From assembly GCA_027018935.1 (NCBI GenBank), contig JALUXZ010000174.1, positions 1-47,304 on the forward strand: DNA of 47,304 nucleotides, read 5' to 3'. The notes beneath the pieces are model-generated. The model was not told the origin of the DNA and did no database searches. It was given only the letters and a program-made list of their open reading frames with translations. This DNA comes from Mariprofundaceae bacterium. Lineage in GTDB: Bacteria; Pseudomonadota; Zetaproteobacteria; Mariprofundales; Mariprofundaceae. The position numbers and the translations under genes are program-made. Shown piece after piece: positions 8,767-18,691 of the stretch (position 1 is the stretch's first letter; each line of letters begins with the position of its first letter).

Positions 8767-8973
8767 AGGGTAATCTCCTAAGTTGAAATTATTACCCTTT
8801 TCTAATCCTACACAATTACTAAACCACTACAATTTCAACCTAGAGCACCCCAACCTACGACCTCTCTTCCCCACATTCCTTGCAAAAGACCTTATACCAA
8901 ATTTTATAAAAGCTAAGAAGCTCACTACTTGAAAAACACTATCACTCGCTCTGGCAATGCTTTTCAACGCCCA

Positions 8974-9849
8974 TTAAGAAAATTCGGGCAGAATACCCGC
9001 ATCAAATACAGGTCCATCAACGCAGACTCTGCGGTATTTTTCTTCACCATCTTCAACCGTTTTTACCACACAACCTGCGCAACCACCAATCGCACAGGCC
9101 ATATGCTCTTCAAGTGATAGCTGGGTTGGAATATTCAATTCACGCCCCAACTTCGCTACTGCATGCAGCATCGGGTGCGGTCCACATGATAAAAGCACGC
9201 AGTTTTCGCGTTCTTTTTCATCCAGTGCCAACAAATAATCACGTGCTAAATTCGGTACATGCCCTTCATAACAACCATACAGACCAGCATTGGAAGCTAG
9301 GCGGCATGGAATACCACGCTCTTCCAATGATGTAATGGTCAATGTTGTATTGCCCGTAATACCAGGCAACATAAATGTTGATGGTTTTAGGGCAAATGGA
9401 AATTCTACTTCAGAACCTGCAAATACCACAGGCTTACCACCGCGCGTTATCAAATCATCGGCAGCAAACACCATCGGCGGAATGCCCACACCACCGCCAA
9501 TCAAAATATAACGCTTGGATATATCTGATAAATCAAACGGCTTGCCAATCGGCCCAAGCATCGCAAGCTCTTCACCGACCTTACGCTCACCCAACTGATG
9601 CGTGCCCTCACCAATCATCTTATAGAGCAAATCAATGGTGCCTTTTTCAGGGTTGGTCAGCATAATCGAAATGGGCCGACGCAATGCTTTGGCTTGTGAA
9701 ACGCGAATATGCACAAATTGCCCAGGCTTGGCATCACGCGCAGTTTTCGGCGCATGCAAACGCATAACACATTGCTCACCTTTATGGTGAATATTTGCCA
9801 ATACTTTGGCTTGTTCTTCAAAAATTATATTTCTATTTGATTCAGTCAT
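8974..9849 (-). CDS. pyrK: dihydroorotate dehydrogenase electron transfer subunit
   Basis: FAD/NAD-binding reductase with C-terminal Cys cluster EEHMACAIGGCAGCVVKTVEDGEEKYRRVCVDGPVF; start at Met12 of the listed ORF, overlapping the pyrC end. Confidence 0.9.
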   Translation of the reverse strand: MTESNRNIIFEEQAKVLANIHHKGEQCVMRLHAPKTARDAKPGQFVHIRVSQAKALRRPISIMLTNPEKGTIDLLYKMIGEGTHQLGERKVGEELAMLGPIGKPFDLSDISKRYILIGGGVGIPPMVFAADDLITRGGKPVVFAGSEVEFPFALKPSTFMLPGITGNTTLTITSLEERGIPCRLASNAGLYGCYEGHVPNLARDYLLALDEKERENCVLLSCGPHPMLHAVAKLGRELNIPTQLSLEEHMACAIGGCAGCVVKTVEDGEEKYRRVCVDGPVFDAGILPEFS

Positions 9850-11128
9850 GGACTTCACCTTTTTCAAACACCACGCGCCCATCTTTTAAGGTGTATTGCA
9901 CTTGTCCTGTCATGCTTCTTCCATGCCAAGGCGTATTGCGACCTTTGGAAAATAATTTTTCTCGATCAAGCACCCACTCTTTTGCAGGATCAAAGATACA
10001 AATATCTGCTGCATTGCCTTCTGATAATGAACCTTCGGGAAGATTTAATAATTTCGCAGGATTTGATGTCATCTTGGCAATCATATCAGACATCGAAAGT
10101 ACGCCTGCACGCTGCAAATCCAATGAAATCGGCAACATAGTTTCCAAGCCTACAATACCAAATGCCGCACATGATAAGCCGCAACGTTTATCATCTTCAT
10201 GGTGCGGAGCATGGTCGGTGGCAATCACCTCAATCGTGCCATCTCTTAAGCCTTCAATCACTGCCAACCTATCTTCTTCTGTACGCAATGGCGGACTCAT
10301 TTTGGCATCGGCATTAAAATTCAATACTTCATCTTCGGTCAATGCAAAATGATGCGGCGCAGCTTCCGTGGTGACATTCAAACCTTCTTTTCGTGCCAAA
10401 CGCACTTGCTCAACCGCCCCCTTAGAAGAAATATGTGCCACGTGGTATCGTGCATCCACACGCCGTGTCAGCATAATATCACGGGCAATCATGCTATCTT
10501 CACCCTCTACAGGCATACCAGCCACACCAAGCTGTGTGGATACCCAGCCTTCATTGATGGCACCACCATCTGTTAGTTGTGTCTCTTCTGCATGCTGAAT
10601 AATTAAATAACCAAAACTCGATGAATACTCCAGTGCCTTACGCATCACACCAGCATGCCAAATAGGCTTACCATCATCTGAGAATGCCACCGCTCCTGAG
10701 CGGGATAACTCACGCATTTCAGTCAGCTCTTTGCCCTTTAAATTACGACTCACCGCACCAATCGGGTGCAAGTTACACAAACCAATCTCTTTGGCTTTGT
10801 TAATAACCTGCAAAACAATACCTGCATGATCAATACATGGCTCTGTGTTCGGCATGGTACAAATACTGGTAATACCGCCAGCAATCGCCGCTCGCGAGCC
10901 AGATTCAATATCTTCTTTCCATTCTTCGCCTGGCTCGCGCAAATGCACATGCATATCAATCAAGCCTGGGCAGACAATCAATCCTGTTGCATCAATCGTT
11001 TGTGTTGCCTTACCTTCGAATATACCAACACCCGCTACTTTTCCATGTTCAATCCATACATCACATATTTTATCTATCTTATTAGCTGGATCGATCACAC
11101 AACCATTTGTAATTAGAATATCAGTCAT
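9842..11128 (-). CDS. pyrC: dihydroorotase
   Basis: GLIDMHVHLREPGEEWKEDIESGSRAAIAGGITSICTMPNT; VIATDHAPHHEDDK. Confidence 0.95.
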   Translation of the reverse strand: MTDILITNGCVIDPANKIDKICDVWIEHGKVAGVGIFEGKATQTIDATGLIVCPGLIDMHVHLREPGEEWKEDIESGSRAAIAGGITSICTMPNTEPCIDHAGIVLQVINKAKEIGLCNLHPIGAVSRNLKGKELTEMRELSRSGAVAFSDDGKPIWHAGVMRKALEYSSSFGYLIIQHAEETQLTDGGAINEGWVSTQLGVAGMPVEGEDSMIARDIMLTRRVDARYHVAHISSKGAVEQVRLARKEGLNVTTEAAPHHFALTEDEVLNFNADAKMSPPLRTEEDRLAVIEGLRDGTIEVIATDHAPHHEDDKRCGLSCAAFGIVGLETMLPISLDLQRAGVLSMSDMIAKMTSNPAKLLNLPEGSLSEGNAADICIFDPAKEWVLDREKLFSKGRNTPWHGRSMTGQVQYTLKDGRVVFEKGEVHD

Positions 11129-11132
11129 AAAT

Positions 11133-12098
11133 TTATCCTTTCTTGCGGTATTTCTGCAGTTTGCTATTGGGTTTATCGGGGTGTGTCATTTCAATCATAC
11201 CAGCTTCCAATGCAGGCTTTAAATAACGCTCCCGAAATGACTTCCTATCCTGAAGCCCTAACATAGATTGTAATTCATCGCGACTCATCACACCCTTCAT
11301 ACCATCCAGTAATAGCTTTACTTGGGGGGTAACTTGAGGGGCTTCTTGGGGGGTAGCCTGTGAGACAGTATCTAAAATTCGCTCTAACATAAACTGAATA
11401 AACGGAGCGGAATCAGAATGCTTCGTACTTTGCTGCAAAGCATAATAATAATCTTCCTGATGTTGGTAAACCAAGCTTTCAATCGGCATATCCGCAAACA
11501 AGGGATTCCACTGTTGTAGCATCAATGATTGCCACAAACGACCCATACGCCCATTTCCATCCGCAAAAGGGTGAATAAACTCAAACTCATAATGAAACAC
11601 AGAACTCATTATCAATGGATGGTATTCAGCACCTTGAACCCACTGCAACAAATCAGCCATCAGCAAAGCAACGCGCCCAGCAGGCGGAGCCATATGCACA
11701 AGCTCTTTGCCCTTCATCACACCAACACCACCTTGGCGGTACACCCCATATTCATCAAGCAGCCCAGCCATAAGCACTTCATGCGCTTGCAATAAGTCAG
11801 ACTCTAAATGCGACTGCCATTGATTCATTTGATCATAAGCAAAAATAGCATTTTTCACTTCCTGAACTTCTCTTGGTGGCGCAATCACAACTTTTCCATC
11901 CAAAATAGCCGTGATTTGTTGCTCGCTTAAAGTATTTCCTTCAATCGCCAGTGAACCTTGAATCGTGCGAATGCGATTAACTCGCCGCAAACGCAAATCA
12001 TAAACTGGTTGCACAGACAAACGACCAAGTTTTTCACTGATTTGTGCGATTAAATCAATGATTTGAGGTGTGATGCTAAAAGGCGGCTGATAACTCAC
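11133..12098 (-). CDS. Fic family protein (class II-like, with N-terminal inhibitory motif)
   Basis: FIHPFADGNGRMGRLWQSL Fic motif; SLAIEGN matches (S/T)xxxE(G/N); C-terminal winged-helix-like region. Confidence 0.93.
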   Translation of the reverse strand: MSYQPPFSITPQIIDLIAQISEKLGRLSVQPVYDLRLRRVNRIRTIQGSLAIEGNTLSEQQITAILDGKVVIAPPREVQEVKNAIFAYDQMNQWQSHLESDLLQAHEVLMAGLLDEYGVYRQGGVGVMKGKELVHMAPPAGRVALLMADLLQWVQGAEYHPLIMSSVFHYEFEFIHPFADGNGRMGRLWQSLMLQQWNPLFADMPIESLVYQHQEDYYYALQQSTKHSDSAPFIQFMLERILDTVSQATPQEAPQVTPQVKLLLDGMKGVMSRDELQSMLGLQDRKSFRERYLKPALEAGMIEMTHPDKPNSKLQKYRKKG

Positions 12099-12211
12099 GA
12101 TCTTTTACCCCCTAACGGTGAAAACATAGCATTTGAAATTTGTTTATTCATAGCCAACTGGTCTTCATATCCTTTCCAAGGTTTTTCCATGCACACTTTA
12201 CAACTCTTCCA

Positions 12212-13291
12212 TTACTTCATAAAACGAATTTGAAGATTTAAATTCATGTACAACTTTCCCTGCTCTTCAAAAACAACACCAAAGCCATGCCGCGAACTAC
12301 TTGCAGTATCTAATTTTGTATTGTTTAACAAATAACTTTCAAACTCATTTCTGTTATAAATATGGTAGCACAGCACGTCTCCATTCTCTTTTACAATGAG
12401 GTAGCCCCCTGTAGCATCATGCAGCCCAGACCAAACCTTGGAAGGCATCATTCCCAGAGCAACATCTGTTAGGAATCGTTTTATTTTATAAGTATAAAAC
12501 TGATGTCCGCTTGCATCATCAAAATTCAAAACATTTCTTTGCTCCAGCACCTTCACCAAATCAATCATTTTTGAATGCGATGAGTGGTAAAACTCAAAAA
12601 CAAGGTGACCCAACAACTGTGGTAGTAAGCTATCAATAAGCACGAGATTATTGGAAAAAACATTTTGTTCCGTTGCAATAAACTGAAACCTACCTCCAAG
12701 CTTGTGAACTGCCTCTATTCTATCTTTTATCTTACTTCTGGAATCAATACTATTTATTCGCACTATACTTTCTTGGCTAAGCTTACCCACAACCTCATAC
12801 TTAAAATTTGTCGTTTTTCCAGCATTGAGGAGCGTGGAAGGATTGCCCAATTGAGACTTAATACTGAAACCAAGTTGAGGCGTTTGATTTGTTCTTTCAT
12901 CATGAATAGTAATGGTTATATCTGTTTTGACTGTAGAGGCTGCCTTTAAGCTTGAGCAATGTATCTTACGCATGAAACTCTCAGCTTCTGGTGCTGAAAA
13001 ACTACCATGGTTATCTTTAACATGCTCAAATAAAGATAAAGCTTGAGCTTGAAACTCTTGAATAGAAACACGGTGCAACACTTGCTTATCAGAGGATATA
13101 ACCACAATATCTTGGTCAACAGTGTATTCGAAATTTCCTTGTAGCTCTGACCTTAATACTTTCACAATGGGATAAACCAAATGCTCTACTTTTTCTAAGC
13201 TTTCGCTTCCTGAATACAGCCTTTTATCACCCAGCACCTTAAAAAGTGTGTAAATTTCACTCCATTCACCTTTATTACCACTAATTGCCAT
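12212..13291 (-). CDS. HpaII family type II restriction endonuclease
   Basis: 359 aa; N-terminus GNKGEWSEIYTLFKVLGDKRLYSG typical of the HpaII endonuclease family; overlaps an M.HpaII-like methyltransferase gene. Confidence 0.85.
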   Translation of the reverse strand: MAISGNKGEWSEIYTLFKVLGDKRLYSGSESLEKVEHLVYPIVKVLRSELQGNFEYTVDQDIVVISSDKQVLHRVSIQEFQAQALSLFEHVKDNHGSFSAPEAESFMRKIHCSSLKAASTVKTDITITIHDERTNQTPQLGFSIKSQLGNPSTLLNAGKTTNFKYEVVGKLSQESIVRINSIDSRSKIKDRIEAVHKLGGRFQFIATEQNVFSNNLVLIDSLLPQLLGHLVFEFYHSSHSKMIDLVKVLEQRNVLNFDDASGHQFYTYKIKRFLTDVALGMMPSKVWSGLHDATGGYLIVKENGDVLCYHIYNRNEFESYLLNNTKLDTASSSRHGFGVVFEEQGKLYMNLNLQIRFMK

Positions 13292-14612
13292 GAGCTATGA
13301 CCTTCTCAACGATTCTCTCTCCCATGGCTTGGATAGCAGGCACGGCAACAGAATTGCCAAACTGCCGATAGGCTTGTGCATCGGCAACCACAATTTTAAA
13401 TGCATCAGGAAAGCCCTGCAGTCTCGCCCACTCTCTTGGGGTCATTTTACGGATACCTTGGCGATTCACTTCACCCTTAATATGCGTCACAGGTGAAAAG
13501 TTAGTGAGCCTATGGTCATAAATAAGATTTCTCTCTCTGCCCATCCCCCCACAAACAACTGCATTGGCAATATGGTCATGGTCAATAATCTCATAGCCAA
13601 AGCCATTGCCCTTACTTGCATGTCTAGCTTTGTGCTTCACTAGGGTATTCAAATATTGATTCGATAAGTAATATTTAACAGAAACTTCGTCTTCTTCAAG
13701 AATATCTTTTATTGCCTTGCGTGATTCACTTCCTCTTGGGTATTCGAATGCCTGTGCATCCGATGCATTGCAAAATCCTGCAATAAAAATCCGCTCTCTA
13801 TTTTGAGGCACACCAAAACGTTTGGCATTCAACACCTGCGGTTCAGGCACGTGATAGCCCAAATCCTCTCGTAATGTATTCAGAATTGTTACTAGTGTTT
13901 TACCTTTATCATGATTCACTAGCCCTTTTACATTCTCTAAGAAAAATGCCTTGGGCTTATGTTTTTGTATGATTTCAGCCACATCAAAAAATAAGGTGCC
14001 TCGCGTATCTTCAAAGCCTCCACGCTTACCTGCAATGGAAAAGGCTTGGCATGGAAATCCTGCACAAAGAATATCAAAGCCTTTAGGAATATATGCCTTT
14101 GTTTCAGGTTTCGTTATATCACCAAAAGGAATTTCACCAAAATTTACCTCATATGTTTTCTGTGAATATTTATCCCACTCACTGGAAAACACACATGCTC
14201 CACCAAGGTTTTGCATGGCAAGGCGAAAACCTCCTATGCCAGCAAATAAATCTATAAATGTGAACGTAGGGTTTTCAGGCTCTGCAAAAGGAACTTCCTT
14301 TTTCAACTCGGGCAAATAATATTGCAGCGCGCTTTCTGCAACCTCTAGAGACACATCTTCTCGCGGAAACTTCGCTGTTAACAAGGCTCGCACATAATCA
14401 ACCGCACCCCTTCTATATGTATCTGAATATGCATGATACAAGTAGTGCGTAAAAGAAGCCTTTATATTATCATTTTCTTCAACCATTCTTGCCCGAAGAG
14501 GCTTACGGTAAAAGTCTTCTTTCGATATTTTATACTCTAGATTCAACGACGGCTTCCAACACTCTGGACACCTAAAATAGTGATTACATTCACTCCTTGG
14601 TCGCCCCACCAC
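13281..14612 (-). CDS. DNA (cytosine-5-)-methyltransferase, M.HpaII-like (predicted CCGG)
   Basis: FTFIDLFAGIGGFRLAMQNLGG, AGFPCQAFSIAGKRGGFEDTRGTLFFDV, ENVKGLVNHDKG, GNGFGYEI, KMTPREWARLQGFPD, QFGNSVAVPAIQAMG; true start uncertain (Met43 at 14486 possible). Confidence 0.92.
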   Translation of the reverse strand: MVGRPRSECNHYFRCPECWKPSLNLEYKISKEDFYRKPLRARMVEENDNIKASFTHYLYHAYSDTYRRGAVDYVRALLTAKFPREDVSLEVAESALQYYLPELKKEVPFAEPENPTFTFIDLFAGIGGFRLAMQNLGGACVFSSEWDKYSQKTYEVNFGEIPFGDITKPETKAYIPKGFDILCAGFPCQAFSIAGKRGGFEDTRGTLFFDVAEIIQKHKPKAFFLENVKGLVNHDKGKTLVTILNTLREDLGYHVPEPQVLNAKRFGVPQNRERIFIAGFCNASDAQAFEYPRGSESRKAIKDILEEDEVSVKYYLSNQYLNTLVKHKARHASKGNGFGYEIIDHDHIANAVVCGGMGRERNLIYDHRLTNFSPVTHIKGEVNRQGIRKMTPREWARLQGFPDAFKIVVADAQAYRQFGNSVAVPAIQAMGERIVEKVIAHGN

Positions 14613-15534
14613 ACAATGCCGTTAATGCTGCCATGCGAACTGCCACACCATGTTCAACCTGCTCTAAAATTAGACTTTTCATCGAATCCGCAACATCCGT
14701 CGCGATTTCAACACCGCGATTCATGGGGCCTGGATGCATGACCATGCAATGATCGCCCGCAGCTTTTAAGCGCTTCATATTTAAGCCATAAGTCTCGTGG
14801 TATTCACGAATCGATGGAAAACAACAGCTGGTGGTCAATCGCTCAGTTTGTACACGCAGCATATAAAGGATGTCTGTTCCCTCTAAAGCAGCATCAAAAT
14901 CATGAAAGACTTCACAGCCATAATTCTCAACATATGCAGGCAATAGCGTTTTCGGTGCGACCAAGCGTACTTTATAACCCATAATTTTTGCAGCCAGCAA
15001 ATGTGATCTCGCCACGCGTGAGTGCGCAATATCTCCGACAATGGTCATGATTTTACCTGTAACATCACCAATATTATGTTTTAAGGTAAGTAAATCGGTT
15101 AAAATTTGTGTCGGATGTTCATGCGAGCCATCACCCGCATTGATAAGTGCTGTGTTATCAAGATACTCAGCTAAAAATTCACATGTCCCCGCCACTGAAT
15201 GACGAATCACCAAAACATGCGGCTGCATAGCAGCTAAGGTCTGCCCTGTATCGAGTAAAGTTTCACCTTTTTTGGTAGCTGATGTTGAGGCTGAAATATT
15301 AATCACATCGGCAGAGAGACGTTTGCCAGCAATTTCAAAACTAGTGCGTGTACGCGTAGAGTTTTCAAAGAAAAGGTTGATGACTGTTCGCCCGCGTAAG
15401 GTCGGCTCTTTTTTCACGCTTCGAGTGTTAATATCAATAAACTCATCACCCAAATTTACCAACGATATGATTTGTTCACGACTTAAATCAGCAATGCCAA
15501 AGATATGTTTGAGTCCAAATAGAGGTTTAGGCAT
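14590..15534 (-). CDS. pyrB: aspartate carbamoyltransferase catalytic subunit
   Basis: FFENSTRTRTSFEIAGKRL, HPTQILTDLLTL, MHPGPMNRGVEI; start at MPKPLFGLKHIFG. Confidence 0.95.
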   Translation of the reverse strand: MPKPLFGLKHIFGIADLSREQIISLVNLGDEFIDINTRSVKKEPTLRGRTVINLFFENSTRTRTSFEIAGKRLSADVINISASTSATKKGETLLDTGQTLAAMQPHVLVIRHSVAGTCEFLAEYLDNTALINAGDGSHEHPTQILTDLLTLKHNIGDVTGKIMTIVGDIAHSRVARSHLLAAKIMGYKVRLVAPKTLLPAYVENYGCEVFHDFDAALEGTDILYMLRVQTERLTTSCCFPSIREYHETYGLNMKRLKAAGDHCMVMHPGPMNRGVEIATDVADSMKSLILEQVEHGVAVRMAALTALCGGATKE

Positions 15535-15994
15535 GTTTTTTCTCCGTGGTATTTGGCATTGCCGCAATAAAATCTTCCAAGAAAACTGCTGCTGCCGTTT
15601 GATCCAATTTAGCGCGCATACGCTTCTCATTCAAACCTTGGGCAAACAAACGCTCTTTGGCAGTCCATGTTGAAAGTCGTTCATCTTGAAAGAAAATCGG
15701 TAGATTGGTAAATTCAGAAAGCTGTTTCGCAGCACTTCGGCAATCTTCTGCTTGCGAGCCTTCAGTACCATCCATATTTTTGGGCAAACCTACAACAATG
15801 CCTTTACTGGCATATTCACGCACAAGTTTGAGCACTTGTTTTGGCCAGCCTTGATCATTGCGAAACAAGCATGTGACACCACGGCAGGAAATACCCAAAC
15901 GATCTGAAACAGCAACACCAATGCGCTTACCACCAACATCTAAAGCGAGTAAAGGCAGGGAAATATCAGAAGTTTTGCAAGATGTGATCGTCAT
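15527..15994 (-). CDS. ruvX: RuvX/YqgF family Holliday junction resolvase
   Basis: LLALDVGGKRIGVAVSD; VVGLPKNMDGTEGSQA; FFQDERLSTWTA. Confidence 0.93.
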   Translation of the reverse strand: MTITSCKTSDISLPLLALDVGGKRIGVAVSDRLGISCRGVTCLFRNDQGWPKQVLKLVREYASKGIVVGLPKNMDGTEGSQAEDCRSAAKQLSEFTNLPIFFQDERLSTWTAKERLFAQGLNEKRMRAKLDQTAAAVFLEDFIAAMPNTTEKKHA

Positions 15995-16661
15995 TAAATC
16001 CGAGATTGTGCAAGGTTTGTGTGCAAGCGTCCACCATCACACTCATTCCAGCCAAACATACAACCGTATTTTCACCACTTGGCGCATCATCTTCCAGCGC
16101 GTGTTGCACATAACCAACAGGGCCAGACCAATCCTCATGGCCTGTTGTTAATGAAATGCTCACATCAATATCATGATCCGACAAATCATCCATTTCATCG
16201 GTAAGAAGACGGTGAACGGTACTTAAAAAGCCTGCATAAATGGAAATTTTACCATAATGTTCACGCTCCTGAATCAAGGCACGCCAAACACTACGCAGCG
16301 GAGCAATACCCGTACCCACGCCCATAAGAATCACATCTTTGCCTTTAAATTTACTTAAATCGAAACCTTTACCCATCGGGCCTTCAATTTCCACTTGGCT
16401 TTCCAAATCAAGTTCCGCAAGTTTCTCTGCCATGCCCGACACACACTTAATCACAAACTCATAAGCATCTTTATCATAAGGTGATGAAGCTACGGCAAAA
16501 TATGCGGGTGCTGGCTCCTTAAGTTTCGGGATACCCATACGTACATATTGCCCTGGAATAAATGTTTGCAGCACTTCACCAGGCAATGGTGAAATGCTTA
16601 CTTTGATAATTTGTTCATCACATGCAACGTCGGTCAAACAAACGCGTTCTTTCAACTGCAT
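15966..16661 (-). CDS. FAD/NAD-binding oxidoreductase (ferredoxin/flavin reductase-like)
   Basis: FIPGQYVRMGIP, GPMGKGFDLSKFKGKDVILMGVGTGIAPLRSVW; start at Met16 of the listed ORF. Confidence 0.85.
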   Translation of the reverse strand: MQLKERVCLTDVACDEQIIKVSISPLPGEVLQTFIPGQYVRMGIPKLKEPAPAYFAVASSPYDKDAYEFVIKCVSGMAEKLAELDLESQVEIEGPMGKGFDLSKFKGKDVILMGVGTGIAPLRSVWRALIQEREHYGKISIYAGFLSTVHRLLTDEMDDLSDHDIDVSISLTTGHEDWSGPVGYVQHALEDDAPSGENTVVCLAGMSVMVDACTQTLHNLGFNDDHILQNF

Positions 16662-16741
16662 GCGATACGTGGAAGACTGCTGCAAAAAACACCTCTCATC
16701 ATTCAATCAAGGTGGCTGATTTTCAAGAAGGAATACACATA

Positions 16742-17596
16742 ATGCAAGCAACAACATGTTTAGAGTTAAGAATCGATGGCTGCGCCGTCAGTGAAGCTGC
16801 ATTTACACAGCTCTCAGAGTCCCAAAATACACTAGGGACATCTATTGAAACGGATTATGATACGCAGGCTGAAACCCATGTTGCGTGGTTTGCGTTAAGT
16901 GATGAATTCTGCCTCGAAGAGCAGCGCGCCCGCCTTGCCGCAGGTGCATTATTGATTGGAGCTAGACCTGAGCAGGTTAAAATCACCTTGTTGGGCGATG
17001 ATTGGGAAACTGCTTGGCAAAAATATTGGAAGGCGATGCCTGTTGGCAAAACATTATGGGTTCGACCCTCGTTTTGTGACGCGCCCACCGATCATCGCAT
17101 TGATATAGTGCTTGATCCTGGCATGGCATTTGGTACGGGCACACACCCCACCACTTATTTATGTTTGGAAGCGATTGAACGTTACTGCTTACAACACAAA
17201 CCCAAAAGTGTGCTTGATATGGGGGCTGGCTCAGGTTTATTGGCGATTGTCGCAGGCAAGCTTGGTGCGGTAGATATTCATGCGATTGATTATGACCCTA
17301 TCTCTGTGGAAGCCAGTCGCGTGAATGCTAAAATCAATCATATCGAACTCACATCCACTCTCGGTGACATACCCCCCACACGCACATTTGAGCTTGTCAT
17401 CGCCAATATCCTTGCTGGCCCCTTACTTGGTATGGCTGAAACACTCAGCAAGTGTGTCGGCGACCGACTTATTCTATCAGGACTATTAGAATCACAAGTT
17501 CCCCTTAATATCCGCACCTATGAAGCGGAAGGTTTATGCCACGCTCAAACCCATATCATGGGTGATTGGGCATGTGTGGAATTCACGTTAGCTTAA
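16742..17596 (+). CDS. prmA: ribosomal protein L11 methyltransferase
   Basis: LDPGMAFGTGTHPTTYLCLEAIE, VLDMGAGSGLLAIVAGKLGA, VIANILAGPLL; start at Met41 of the listed ORF. Confidence 0.95.
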   Translation: MQATTCLELRIDGCAVSEAAFTQLSESQNTLGTSIETDYDTQAETHVAWFALSDEFCLEEQRARLAAGALLIGARPEQVKITLLGDDWETAWQKYWKAMPVGKTLWVRPSFCDAPTDHRIDIVLDPGMAFGTGTHPTTYLCLEAIERYCLQHKPKSVLDMGAGSGLLAIVAGKLGAVDIHAIDYDPISVEASRVNAKINHIELTSTLGDIPPTRTFELVIANILAGPLLGMAETLSKCVGDRLILSGLLESQVPLNIRTYEAEGLCHAQTHIMGDWACVEFTLA

Positions 17597-17690
17597 TCTT
17601 TATACTGGCATCATTACACCATACCCTTGAAAACAACTTGGGAAAGCTGCATATAGAAACTACACACTTATTCTGGAGGAATACAACACA

Positions 17691-18587
17691 ATGAAATCAC
17701 TCAAAGGCATTGGTCTTCTTATTATCACCAATATTTTAATCATGATTACGCTGATGATCAGTGGTACATTAATTGTGAATGTCGTTTTGCCTATGTTCGG
17801 CATCGATGTACGCGATTCCTTTGCTTCCATGAATTTAACATGGTCATTGGTATTTGGTTTTGGTGGTGCATTTATTTCATTGTTTATGTCCAAATGGCTC
17901 GCCAAACGTGGCATGAAGATGCAACAAGTAACCAACCCAAGCACAGCCAAAGAAAAACTGGTATTTGAAACTGTGGAAGCATTAGCACAACGTGAAGGCA
18001 TCAAGATGCCAGAAGTTTGGGTTTATTGGGATGATGTTCCCAATGCTTTTGCCACAGGTCCCACCCGTAACAATGCCATGATTGCCGTATCATCAGGCTT
18101 GGCAATGAACCTTAATGATAAAGAATTAAAAGCCGTACTTGCCCATGAAATGGGGCATGTTGCCAATGGTGATATGCTTGCTACAACCTTGCTGCAAGGA
18201 CTTATGAATACCTTTGTATATTTCATTGCGCGCATGATTTCTGAGCCTGTTCGCCAGCGTAATTTCTGGGCTGGATTTGCCTTGAATATTGCTTTGCAAA
18301 TGATTCTATCGGTATTGGCAATGATTCCAATTTCTTGGTTCTCACGTCGCCGTGAGTTTGGTGCGGATGCTTATGCCGCGAATGCTGTTGGTGCAGGTGC
18401 CATGATTTCAGCTTTGCACAAGATTGAATATCTAAGCAATCAATCCGAGGCATACATCAACGCACCCGAAGAAGATACTGCGTTGGCAACAATGAAAATT
18501 TATGCTGCACATAGTAAATTAACAGGCTTATTTGCAACTCATCCGCCCATTGCAGCACGTGTTGCGGCATTGAAAGCTCGCAAATAA
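17691..18587 (+). CDS. htpX: protease HtpX (M48)
   Basis: LKAVLAHEMGHVANGDMLATTLLQG; FSRRREFGADAYAA. Confidence 0.96.
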   Translation: MKSLKGIGLLIITNILIMITLMISGTLIVNVVLPMFGIDVRDSFASMNLTWSLVFGFGGAFISLFMSKWLAKRGMKMQQVTNPSTAKEKLVFETVEALAQREGIKMPEVWVYWDDVPNAFATGPTRNNAMIAVSSGLAMNLNDKELKAVLAHEMGHVANGDMLATTLLQGLMNTFVYFIARMISEPVRQRNFWAGFALNIALQMILSVLAMIPISWFSRRREFGADAYAANAVGAGAMISALHKIEYLSNQSEAYINAPEEDTALATMKIYAAHSKLTGLFATHPPIAARVAALKARK

Positions 18588-18597
18588 AGTCCGCGCC

Positions 18598-18655
18598 TCA
18601 TCCCAACCTTCTCCCCTCAATGGGAGAAGGGGCTTGGGAGGTGCTGAATAGTTAC
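18598..18655. repeat. partial MITE-like repeat ending CTGAATAGTTAC
   Basis: CATCCCAACCTTCTCCCCTCAATGGGAGAAGGGGCTTgg... shared with 35125-35228 and 37488-37643. Confidence 0.85.
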
Positions 18656-18691
18656 TAAACTTTTAACCTAACACTTGTTTGAGAGGTTTGG

